Positions 1 through 6,782 of a DNA stretch of 9,439 nucleotides are shown here, piece by piece (positions within the stretch are counted from its first letter, which is position 1; each line of letters begins with the position of its first letter). Both the position numbers and the translations under genes were made by a program. This stretch comes from Prosthecobacter sp. GTDB lineage: Bacteria; Verrucomicrobiota; Verrucomicrobiia; Verrucomicrobiales; Verrucomicrobiaceae. Where the stretch lies: contig JAIWOJ010000042.1 in the NCBI GenBank assembly GCA_020216965.1, forward strand, positions 1-9,439. The letters are read 5' to 3'. The notes under the pieces are model-generated. The model searched no databases and was not told where the DNA came from. It worked only from the letters and a program-made list of their open reading frames with translations.

Positions 1-548
1 CCACTATCTAGAGTTCCATTGGCATTCAGCCGTGCCACGCCCTTGCGCGTCTCTGCCCCAAAAGCATGGAAGCTGCCACCGATGTAAATTTTACCATTAG
101 CGTCGGCTCGGATGGCCGCGACATCACCGTCTGGGCCTGCGGTCAGTTGAAAGCTGGGGTCCACCGCACCGTCAGGCAAAAGCCTTATCAGCCGGACACA
201 GGAATAACCTGCATAGGACAGAAAGCTGCCCGCCATGAGGATCCTACCGTCAGGCTGGAGAAAGAGCGAAAGGACGTTGCTGTTCGCGCCTGACCCTGGG
301 TCAAAGGACAGGTCCAGCGCGCCATTGCTCATCAGCCGCGCGATGCTTTTTCTGGGCACCCCCTGGACGGAGGTAAAGCTGCCACCAATGAGGATGCGGC
401 CGTCTTTTTGTCTTGCGATGGCATACACCTCCCCGTTGATGCCAGAGCCTGTGGCAAAGGTGGGATCTAGCTCTCCAGGCAGTGCCGCCTGCAGCGTGGA
501 CAGCGATAGGAGAGAAAATAACAGCAGGGTCGTGAGCAGGGCTTTCAT
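1..548 (-). CDS. Secreted delta-60 repeat (beta-propeller) protein, N-terminal part, cut by window edge
   Basis: Reading the complement from the ATG at 546-548 gives 182 codons with no stop before the window edge, so the C-terminus is missing. Residues 1-21 form a signal peptide (K2, then a leucine-rich core, cleavage likely after LQA), so the protein is exported. The rest is three copies of a repeat with an exact 51-residue period. L/V-D-x-(T/S)-F occurs at residues 27-31, 78-82 and 129-133, and a new L-D-S begins at 180. GRILIGGSF, GRILMAGSF and GKIYIGGSF start at 50, 101 and 152. Each copy also has a basic R-L-x-x-(N/D)-G turn. This is the delta-60 pattern (TIGR02608-like) of large extracellular beta-propeller proteins; the molecular function is unknown. 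No good Shine-Dalgarno precedes the start. A TTGACG on the same strand (581-586) is a possible -35, but I see no convincing -10. It is divergent from the NamZ fusion across 119 bases. Confidence 0.85.
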   Translation of the reverse strand, partial: MKALLTTLLLFSLLSLSTLQAALPGELDPTFATGSGINGEVYAIARQKDGRILIGGSFTSVQGVPRKSIARLMSNGALDLSFDPGSGANSNVLSLFLQPDGRILMAGSFLSYAGYSCVRLIRLLPDGAVDPSFQLTAGPDGDVAAIRADANGKIYIGGSFHAFGAETRKGVARLNANGTLDS

Positions 549-667
549 GGCAATCTTGAGATGTGGTGATGCGCAAAATCCGTCAATTTTTTGGCAGCTC
601 ACTCCAAAATCCCGAAGCTGGAGGACGACTTGCCAAAGCCGCATAGCCCCGCCTAGGATCAGCCATC

Positions 668-2971
668 ATGTTGAAGCACGCTCTCCTGCCCTGCCTGCTG
701 CTCACAGCAGCCCTAGCCTACGCGCAGGGTTTTGATCCGAGCGGGCTTAGCGCTTTGGAAAAAATACTCGCGGATGCAGTCGCACGCCGCAGCCCAGCAG
801 GCGCTGTGCTGTGGCTAGAGCACGCAGGGCAAGCCCACACGGTCGTCTTGGGAGCAAGAGAGCTCGTGCCGGTGCGGGAGGGCATGACGCTGGATACGGT
901 CTTTGATGCGGCCTCTCTGACCAAGGTCGTGGCCACGACGCCATGCGTGCTCATGCTGGCAGAGGAGGGGCGGCTAGAGATCGATGAAGCCGTGTCTCGC
1001 TATTTGCCAGAATTCACCGGTGAGGGGCGTGAAAAAGTGCGCCTGCGCGACCTACTGACCCACACCTCAGGGCTCAAACCAGGCATCCCGAAAGACCCAC
1101 CCTGGAAGGGCTATGCAGAAGGTATCCGACTGGCTTTAGCCAGCGTGCCAGACGCCCCACCTGAAAGCTTTTTCCGCTATAGTGATATCAATTTTATCCT
1201 GCTAGGGGAGGTGGTGCGGCGTGTGTCTGGCAAAAGCCTGGATACGCTAGCTACGGAGCGCATTTTCAAGCCGCTGAAGATGGCCTCGACGCGCTTTAAC
1301 CCACCTGCTGACTGGCGCGCCAGGATCGCACCCACCGAGAGAGATGAAAATGGCCGGATGCTTGATGGCGTGGTGCACGATCCCACCTGCCGTCGCATGG
1401 GCGGCGTGGCCGGCCACGCGGGCCTCTTTACCACGGCAGCAGACCTAGCGCGCTACGCCCGCATGATCCTAGAGGGTGGCAGTCTGGATGGAGTTCGGGT
1501 GCTGCGCCCAGAAACCGTACTGCTGATGCGCCAGGTGCAGACTGCAGCCACCATCCAAGAACGGCGCGGCCTGGGCTGGGACATTGATTCTGCCTACAGC
1601 CGCCCGCGTGGGCAGATCTTTCCGCTAGGCTCTTTTGGGCACACAGGCTTCACAGGCACGAGTTTGTGGATTGACCCCGCCTCACGCAGTTTTGTGGTCT
1701 TCCTCAGCTCCAGGCTGCACCCAGACGGCGGCGGCAGTGTGCGTGAGCTGTATGAGTCCGTAGGCACGGCCGCAGCACGCTGCATCCCAGGCTTTGATTT
1801 CAGCCAAGTCGCAGACGCGCTAGCCCCGCGCGCAGAAGGGGAAGTGCCGACCGCGCTCAACGGTATCGACGTTCTGGAGCAAGAGGGCTTTGCGCGGCTG
1901 AAAGGGCTGCGCGTGGGGCTCATCACCAATCACACAGGCATGAATGCACGGCGTAAAAGCACCATCGACCTACTGCATAGCGCTCAAGGAGTGACCCTGA
2001 AGGCTCTCTTCAGCCCAGAGCACGGCATCCGTGGGGAATTGGATCAAGAGAAAATCCAGGATGGGAAAGATGGGAAGACCGGTCTGCCCGTTTTTAGCCT
2101 TTACGGCGAGCACCGTGCTCCCCGACCAGCTCAACTGGCAGAGCTAGACGCCCTGGTTTTTGACATCCAGGACATCGGGTGCCGCTTTTACACCTACATC
2201 TCTACCCTACGCCTGTGCCTGGAGGCAGCCGCAAAGGCAGGAAAAACGATCTTCGTCCTCGATCGCCCGAACCCGATCGGCGGGGAGGCAGTGGAGGGGC
2301 CCACCCTGCTCGACGAGGAAAAATTCACGGCCACCCACGCCATCCCCATCCGCCATGGCATGACGGTGGGGGAGCTAGCACAGATGATGAACGTCGAGCG
2401 CAAGATCGGCGCAGATTTGAAGGTCATCCCCTGCACAGGGTGGCGGCGTAGCCAGGTCCAGGACGAAACAGGGCTGCCCTGGCAAAATCCATCCCCCAAC
2501 ATGCGCTGCCTGGAGGCAGCACTGCTTTACCCTGGAGTAGGGCTGCTTGAGTTTAGCATCAGCGTCGGCCGCGGCACAGACACACCATTCCAAGTGCTCG
2601 GTGCGCCTTATGCAGATGACCTCAGACTCGCCCACGAGCTGAACAAGCTAGGGCTGCCCGGCCTACGCTTCACCCCCGTGCGCTTCCGCCCCGCGGCCAG
2701 CGTTTTTAAGGACCAGGACTGTGACGGCGTGCGCCTACGGATCACAGACCGGCAGGCAATGCGGCCGGTAGCCAGCGGCATCGCCATCGCCTGCGTGCTC
2801 CAGCGGCTGTATCCCAAAGATTTCGCCCTGGAAAAAGTGGGCACCCTGCTAAACCACCGCGCCACCCTAGAGGCCATCCGCGCTGGGCGTGACTGGCGCA
2901 CCATCGCCCAGACCTGGGCAGCCGAAGAGGCCACCTTCCAGAAACGGCGGGCAAGATTTCTGAGGGAGTAA
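668..2971 (+). CDS. Secreted fusion: S12 serine hydrolase (AmiE-like) plus exo-beta-N-acetylmuramidase NamZ (DUF1343)
   Basis: The 767-residue protein starts with a signal peptide (residues 1-19, cleavage after AYA), so it acts in the periplasm or outside. Residues about 25-372 are a class C beta-lactamase-fold (peptidase S12) domain. It has the nucleophile motif SLTK (S83, K86), THTSGL (131-136), YSD (Y171-D173, in the YxN position), GHAGLF (249-254) and HTG (325-327, the KTG box). After a short linker, residues about 393-767 match NamZ/DUF1343: GLITNHTG (417-424), FSPEHGIRGE (448-457), VFDIQDIGCRFYTY (497-510), LDRPNPIGG (531-539), NPSPNM (607-612) and VGRGTDTPFQVLGAP (633-647). In Bacillus subtilis the separate NamZ removes MurNAc from non-reducing glycan ends, and the S12 protein AmiE cleaves MurNAc-L-Ala bonds. 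By inference this protein couples both steps. All motifs are intact and both domains look full length. AGGA at 655-658, nine bases upstream, supports the start. The S12 half could instead be an esterase or a D-amino-acid peptidase. Confidence 0.9.
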   Translation: MLKHALLPCLLLTAALAYAQGFDPSGLSALEKILADAVARRSPAGAVLWLEHAGQAHTVVLGARELVPVREGMTLDTVFDAASLTKVVATTPCVLMLAEEGRLEIDEAVSRYLPEFTGEGREKVRLRDLLTHTSGLKPGIPKDPPWKGYAEGIRLALASVPDAPPESFFRYSDINFILLGEVVRRVSGKSLDTLATERIFKPLKMASTRFNPPADWRARIAPTERDENGRMLDGVVHDPTCRRMGGVAGHAGLFTTAADLARYARMILEGGSLDGVRVLRPETVLLMRQVQTAATIQERRGLGWDIDSAYSRPRGQIFPLGSFGHTGFTGTSLWIDPASRSFVVFLSSRLHPDGGGSVRELYESVGTAAARCIPGFDFSQVADALAPRAEGEVPTALNGIDVLEQEGFARLKGLRVGLITNHTGMNARRKSTIDLLHSAQGVTLKALFSPEHGIRGELDQEKIQDGKDGKTGLPVFSLYGEHRAPRPAQLAELDALVFDIQDIGCRFYTYISTLRLCLEAAAKAGKTIFVLDRPNPIGGEAVEGPTLLDEEKFTATHAIPIRHGMTVGELAQMMNVERKIGADLKVIPCTGWRRSQVQDETGLPWQNPSPNMRCLEAALLYPGVGLLEFSISVGRGTDTPFQVLGAPYADDLRLAHELNKLGLPGLRFTPVRFRPAASVFKDQDCDGVRLRITDRQAMRPVASGIAIACVLQRLYPKDFALEKVGTLLNHRATLEAIRAGRDWRTIAQTWAAEEATFQKRRARFLRE

Positions 2972-3095
2972 GCTCTGAATTTCGCTCAAGCCCGATCCCG
3001 TCGTGCCCTAGAATGCAAATACTCCGGCCTGCAGGAACTTCAGGATCCACGCACTAGGCAGTGCCAGGGAGCGGCCAATTTCCCCGCCAAACTCC

Positions 3096-3124
3096 TTGCC
3101 ACTGGGATGGCTACTGGCTAAAAA
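3096..3124 (+). promoter_or_regulatory. Candidate sigma70-type promoter for dnaN
   Basis: TTGCCA at 3096-3101 (5 of 6 to consensus) is followed by a 17-base spacer and TAAAAA at 3119-3124 (4 of 6). Transcription would start near 3131, giving a leader of about 28 bases before the dnaN ATG. The 187-base gap after the NamZ fusion fits dnaN having its own promoter. This is a match by eye only. Confidence 0.35.
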
Positions 3125-3135
3125 GGCGCGTTCAT

Positions 3136-3148
3136 CCCGCCGCGCGGG
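3136..3148 (+). other. GC-only hairpin in the dnaN leader
   Basis: CCCGC (3136-3140) and GCGGG (3144-3148) are a perfect 5-bp inverted repeat around a 3-base loop. It ends ten bases before the dnaN ATG, where a Shine-Dalgarno would normally lie; none is visible. It could affect initiation, or be chance in GC-rich DNA. Confidence 0.3.
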
Positions 3149-3158
3149 TGCCCACTTT

Positions 3159-4256
3159 ATGAAGTTCACAATCAGTAAGGAATCCCTCCAGCAGGCCATC
3201 AATCAGGTGCAGCACGTCGTCAGCGCACGCACTACCCTGGCCATCCTGTCCAATGTGCTCCTACGGGCCAAGGATGGCGTGCTGGAACTTACAACGACTG
3301 ACCTGGACGTAGGTGTCACCTGCACCGTGCCTGCCGAAGTGGAGGAAGAGGGTGCCACGACGCTACCCGCCCGCAGGCTCGCCACCATCGTGCGCGAACT
3401 GCCATCTGACGAGATTCTCATCAGCGTGGATGAGAAAAATTACGCATCCATCCGCAGTGGCCCCTCTTTCTTCAAGGTAGTCGGTCTCACCAGTGAAGAA
3501 TTTCCGGCTCTGCCCCGCTTTGATGATGCCCGTGAGTTTGTGCTGCCCCAGGCGGTGATGCGCGATTGCTTACGCCGCACGTCTTACGCGATCTCCACGG
3601 ATGAGACACGCTATGTGCTCAACGGCATCCTTTTCTCCTTCAAAAACAATGCCCTGACCATGGTGGCTACCGACGGGCGCCGCCTCGCCATGGTGGAGCA
3701 GGATGTAGAATTTCCTCAGAGCCAAGAGGTGGACATCATCGTGCCGACCAAAGCGGTGAATGAGTTGGCACGCCTCTGCGGGGATAATGGGGATGTGGTC
3801 ATCCGTGTCACCGGCAGTCAGGTCGGTTTTGACCTGGGCAGCAGCCTGCTCATCAGCAAGTTGATCGATGGCAACTACCCAAACTACCGCCAAGTCATCC
3901 CAGGTGAAGCCAAGGAACGCATTGTGCTTGAGCGCGAGCCCTTCCTACGCGCCATCGGGCGCGTGTCCCTGCTAGCGAGTGATAAATCAAACTCCGTCAA
4001 ATTTCAGTTCACTGAGGGCCAGGTGGAGATCATCGCTAGCAGCCCAGATATCGGTGAAGCCCGCGAAACCATCGTGATCAACTACAAAGGTGCTCCGATC
4101 ACGATCGCCTTCAACCCAGAGTTCACCATGGCTCCGCTGCGTAACCTGACAACGGATGAGGTCACCCTCCATTTGATTGATGAAATCAGCCCTGGGGTGC
4201 TACGCACTGGCACCAATTTCCTCTATGTGCTGATGCCGATGCGCGTGAACAGTTGA
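3159..4256 (+). CDS. dnaN: DNA polymerase III subunit beta (sliding clamp)
   Basis: DnaN forms the dimeric ring that tethers DNA polymerase III to DNA and docks mismatch-repair and translesion factors. The 365-residue product has the usual family length. It begins MKFTISKESL, carries TDGRRLA (171-177) and SKLIDGNYPNYRQVIP (233-248), and ends with YVLMPMR (356-362), the conserved C-terminus that helps form the peptide-binding pocket. All three clamp domains are present without interruption. I chose the ATG at 3159 over an in-frame TTG at 3096. The extra 21 residues from the TTG are basic and unlike DnaN, and the TTG lies in a probable -35 box. The gene lies between a peptidoglycan enzyme and a lipoprotein, not in a dnaA-dnaN-recF-gyrB cluster. 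A lipoprotein gene starts 45 bases downstream and may be cotranscribed. Confidence 0.97.
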   Translation: MKFTISKESLQQAINQVQHVVSARTTLAILSNVLLRAKDGVLELTTTDLDVGVTCTVPAEVEEEGATTLPARRLATIVRELPSDEILISVDEKNYASIRSGPSFFKVVGLTSEEFPALPRFDDAREFVLPQAVMRDCLRRTSYAISTDETRYVLNGILFSFKNNALTMVATDGRRLAMVEQDVEFPQSQEVDIIVPTKAVNELARLCGDNGDVVIRVTGSQVGFDLGSSLLISKLIDGNYPNYRQVIPGEAKERIVLEREPFLRAIGRVSLLASDKSNSVKFQFTEGQVEIIASSPDIGEARETIVINYKGAPITIAFNPEFTMAPLRNLTTDEVTLHLIDEISPGVLRTGTNFLYVLMPMRVNS

Positions 4257-4301
4257 TTTTCCTCAGGTCTGTCAGCAAGCTCTGTCCCCCAGCCTCCGCC
4301 G

Positions 4302-4847
4302 ATGCTCCTCTCACTACGCCCCGCCCTTCTCTTGACGGCTGCCACCCTCTGTGTGGCCTGCCAGTCTCAGCCACAGCCGCGCCCCTTTGCTGGGCGTGGT
4401 GGTCGTAATCTCGACCAGCCCCCACGGTACGGTGAACCCAGCCGGTATGTCGAGCCCATCGCACCCGCCCCTGGTCAAGTCGTGGACCCAAATATGGCCG
4501 CAGCGGCTGCCGCTGCTGGTATTGATCCCCGCACTTTGCCACCTGGGGCGAATTTGACACCGCCCGCCAATTTGCCATCTGCCCCAGGGGTGGATCCCGG
4601 TCTCACGGTGACGCCCCCTACCCCCAGCTACCCCCCTGCCCCGGCACCGACTCAGCCCCCCGTATCCACACCTGCGCCCACCCCACCCCCTAGCGATGTG
4701 CCCTTTGCACGGCCTGTCCCAGGGAAGCCGGGCTATGTTTTTAGCCCGAGAGATGGCAAAAAAGTCATCAGCGTCGAAGGGCTGCGACCCGGCTCCAAAG
4801 CGAAAGATCCCGACACGGGCGAAATCTTCCGCGTCCCCTATCAGTGA
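4302..4847 (+). CDS. Proline-rich lipoprotein with conserved-looking C-terminal module, function unknown
   Basis: The 181-residue product has a short basic N-terminus, a hydrophobic stretch (residues 8-18) and a lipobox-like LCVAC with C20 as the lipidated residue. The cysteine at -3 is less usual than leucine. Residue +2 is Gln, which by the E. coli Lol rule points to the outer membrane. Residues 21-138 are low complexity: about 30 prolines, a run of seven alanines (66-72) and PAPAPTQPP-type stretches, as in an extended spacer crossing periplasm or cell wall. Residues 139-181 look folded: PGKPGYVFSP, then VEGLRPGSKAKDPDTGEIFR and VPYQ at the end. I have an impression of similar short modules (G-x-x-P-G-x-x-x-x-x-P-x-T-G-x-I-F-x-V-P) in verrucomicrobial proteins but cannot name a family. 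No Shine-Dalgarno is visible. Real-gene status rests on the signal sequence, the coherent layout and the position behind dnaN. Confidence 0.75.
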   Translation: MLLSLRPALLLTAATLCVACQSQPQPRPFAGRGGRNLDQPPRYGEPSRYVEPIAPAPGQVVDPNMAAAAAAAGIDPRTLPPGANLTPPANLPSAPGVDPGLTVTPPTPSYPPAPAPTQPPVSTPAPTPPPSDVPFARPVPGKPGYVFSPRDGKKVISVEGLRPGSKAKDPDTGEIFRVPYQ

Positions 4848-4870
4848 AGCCAGGGGCGGTCCCTGTAGCT
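4848..4870 (+). terminator. Imperfect hairpin after the lipoprotein gene, possible terminator
   Basis: Immediately after the stop codon, AGC-CAGGG (4848-4855) can pair with CCCTG-(TA bulge)-GCT (4861-4870) around a 5-base loop. No T-run follows directly; the first is TTTT at 4886-4889. It separates dnaN and its lipoprotein from the transporter operon, which suits a terminator, but it is not a classic one. Confidence 0.3.
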
Positions 4871-5017
4871 GCCTTTCGCTAGAGGTTTTCAGCCCACAAT
4901 AAAGTCGTCTCAAAATTGGGCAGTGAAGAATCTGCACCACTGGGTGTCTGGGGTTGCCTTGACTCCCGGCTACGGCTTTAGTTCGCTAATCTTATTTCAA
5001 GCCGCCCCATCTCCCGC

Positions 5018-5959
5018 ATGATTGACGTCCAGGATCTCACCAAGCAGTATGCCGGGCGACTTGCTGTGGACGGACTGACTTTCCACATCGAGCCTGGGCA
5101 GATCGTCGGCTTCCTGGGCCCGAATGGGGCTGGGAAGTCCACCACCATGCGCATTTTGTCTGGCTACATGCCCCCCACCCGTGGGCGCGCCACAGTCAAT
5201 GGGTATGATGTTTTTCACCAGTCCCTCGAAGTCAGGCGCAGCATCGGCTACATGCCTGAAACAGCACCCCTTTACACGGAGATGCGGGTCAAAGAGTATC
5301 TGCGCTTTCGGGCAGAACTGAAAGGTCTCAGCGGGCGCGCTCTCAGCCAACGCTTGGCCGAGGTGATGGACCTCTGCATGATCGCTGATGTGCGGCGTCG
5401 GCTCATCGGCCATCTATCGAAGGGCTATCGCCAACGCGTGGCTCTGGCTGATGCTCTCCTGCACAAGCCGCCTCTTCTGATCCTGGATGAACCGACCAAC
5501 GGCCTTGACCCTATGCAGATCCGCCAGGTGCGTGAAATCTTGCTTGGCCTGAAGCCCACCCACACGATCCTGCTATCCACCCACATTCTCCAAGAAGTCG
5601 AAGCCGTCTGTGATCGTGTGCTGATGATCCATCAGGGCCGCTTGCTTGCCCACGACACACCCGAAATGCTCACCCGCAGGCTGCGCGCAGCCACCCTCGT
5701 GCAAATAGAGGTCCAGGCGGCAGACAAAGCCCTGCTGGCAAAGCTGGAAGCACTGCCCAACATCCGCAAAGCAACCCTAGACCATGAAGACGGCGGTTGG
5801 AAAAAGATCAGCCTCCGCGTCGAAGCCCGCCAAGATGTGCGAGAAGCCGTCATGGAGCTAGCCACTGCTCAGCAGTGGAAGGTCCGTGAAATATACCGAC
5901 AGATGCCGACCCTGGAGGATGTCTTTGTCGAGCTAGCTGCCTCCGACCTCGCCCGGTAA
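5018..5959 (+). CDS. ABC transporter ATP-binding protein, GldA/CcmA-type
   Basis: The 313-residue cytoplasmic ATPase drives the membrane components encoded just downstream. Walker A is GPNGAGKST (34-42), the Q-loop region is GYMPETAPLY (77-86), the signature is LSKGYRQR (133-140), Walker B is LLILDEPT (153-160), the D-loop is GLDP (162-165) and the switch histidine is H189 in LSTHI. The Q-loop position carries Glu (E81), which to my knowledge is common in GldA- and NatA-like exporters. Residues about 225-308 form the C-terminal extension (DUF4162-like) ending PTLEDVFVEL, typical of ABC-2 ATPases. Every nucleotide-binding motif is intact. GldA of Flavobacterium works with GldF and GldG and is needed for gliding; the substrate is not known. 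Here the same order follows, so this is probably the GldA counterpart. The 170 bases upstream hold a TTGACT (4959-4964) without a clear -10, and no Shine-Dalgarno is visible. Confidence 0.93.
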   Translation: MIDVQDLTKQYAGRLAVDGLTFHIEPGQIVGFLGPNGAGKSTTMRILSGYMPPTRGRATVNGYDVFHQSLEVRRSIGYMPETAPLYTEMRVKEYLRFRAELKGLSGRALSQRLAEVMDLCMIADVRRRLIGHLSKGYRQRVALADALLHKPPLLILDEPTNGLDPMQIRQVREILLGLKPTHTILLSTHILQEVEAVCDRVLMIHQGRLLAHDTPEMLTRRLRAATLVQIEVQAADKALLAKLEALPNIRKATLDHEDGGWKKISLRVEARQDVREAVMELATAQQWKVREIYRQMPTLEDVFVELAASDLAR

Positions 5960-5987
5960 ACCCTTGTCAGCATTCGCCCCCGCCCCC

Positions 5988-6746
5988 ATGCGCATCCTCT
6001 GGATCTTACTCAAGAAAGAACTGCGGGCCTTCTTTGTCTCACCCGTGGCCTATGTAGTGCTAGCGCTCGTGATGGTGCTCAGTGGCTACTCCCTACGCGC
6101 TGCACTTTCCATTCTAGAGCGTGGCCCCAGCGAGGGCAGCATCGTGCAGTGGATATTTCAGCCCAACTGGTTTTGGCTTTCTTATTTCTTCGTCTTCCCG
6201 CTGCTGACGATGCGCCTCTTTGCTGAAGAAAAAAAGATGGGCACTTTTGAGACACTCTTTACCACCCCCGTGCGCACTTGGCAGGTCGTGCTCTCGAAAT
6301 ACCTCGCCGCTGTCCTTGTGTATTCCGTCCTTTGGATGCCCACTTGGTTCAATTTCAAAATCGTAGATTGGATCACCGCTGGGCAGGTGATCATTCCCCC
6401 AGGATCACTCACGGGCAGTTTCCTCATCCTCCTGGCCATGGGCTGTTTTAATCTAGCCGTAGGCTGCTTCGCCTCTTCCCTCACCTCAAATCAGATCATT
6501 GCTGCCGTCATTTCCTTCACCTTTAGCCTCCTCCATTTCTTGGGTGGCCTCTTCATCATGGTGCTGGGCCGCAAAGTCTCGGAGACCTTTGTGGACATCA
6601 TCAACTACTTTGCCAGCATGGAGCACATCCGCACCTTCACGAGCGGGCTCATCGACACACGGCCCTTGGTCTATTATACCAGCCTAGCCCTCCTCTTCCT
6701 CGCCTTTACCCACCAGGTGGTCGAGTTTCGGCGCTGGAAGCCCTGA
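5988..6746 (+). CDS. ABC-2 type permease, GldF-like
   Basis: The 252-residue integral membrane protein is the permease partner of the upstream ATPase. Six hydrophobic helices are visible at about residues 19-37, 61-78, 105-122, 142-163, 169-194 and 226-245. The N-terminal LKKELRAFFVSPVAYV and the cytoplasmic RLFAEEKKMGTFETLFTTP (76-94) with LSKYLAA (102-108) are hallmarks of GldF and related COG1277 permeases; the EExxGTxExLxxxP loop probably contacts the ATPase. I prefer the ATG at 5988 because it puts the expected LKKEL segment near the N-terminus. An in-frame TTG at 5964 would add eight residues (SAFAPAP after the start). The gap to the ATPase gene is 28 bases, so the two are probably one transcript. 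No Shine-Dalgarno is evident; the upstream bases are almost all C and G. Confidence 0.9.
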   Translation: MRILWILLKKELRAFFVSPVAYVVLALVMVLSGYSLRAALSILERGPSEGSIVQWIFQPNWFWLSYFFVFPLLTMRLFAEEKKMGTFETLFTTPVRTWQVVLSKYLAAVLVYSVLWMPTWFNFKIVDWITAGQVIIPPGSLTGSFLILLAMGCFNLAVGCFASSLTSNQIIAAVISFTFSLLHFLGGLFIMVLGRKVSETFVDIINYFASMEHIRTFTSGLIDTRPLVYYTSLALLFLAFTHQVVEFRRWKP

Positions 6747-6782
6747 ACCCTCTATAGTTGGCAGAAAAAACAGGATCCCCGA

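Noticed and set aside
235..735. 166-codon + strand reading frame over the first gene
   Set aside because: It lies antisense to the delta-60 protein, whose signal peptide and three exact repeats are unmistakable, and it overlaps the start of the NamZ fusion. Its translation shows no recognisable domain.
3051..3064. GCACT-AGGC-AGTGC hairpin as terminator of the NamZ fusion gene
   Set aside because: The stem is only 5 bp, no T-run follows, and it lies 80 bases after the stop codon.
3096..3158. N-terminal extension of DnaN from a TTG codon
   Set aside because: The 21 extra residues are basic and unlike DnaN. The TTG belongs to a likely -35 box, and the ATG at 3159 gives the standard MKFTI start and family length.
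4186..4578. 130-codon minus-strand frame across the dnaN end and lipoprotein start
   Set aside because: It overlaps two better-supported genes on the other strand and shows no family motif.
4662..4670. GTATCCACA, one mismatch from a DnaA box, a possible origin signal near dnaN
   Set aside because: It is a single site inside a coding region, with no cluster of further boxes and no AT-rich unwinding element nearby.
4314..4940. 208-codon minus-strand reading frame opposite the lipoprotein
   Set aside because: It is a long antisense frame caused by the proline-rich, C-rich sense strand. It is rich in G, R and W with no domain, while the sense frame has a lipobox and an ordered layout.
5964..5987. 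TTG start for the permease, eight residues upstream
   Set aside because: The ATG at 5988 places the LKKEL segment at the usual GldF position, and the extra residues (Ser/Ala/Pro) add nothing family-like.
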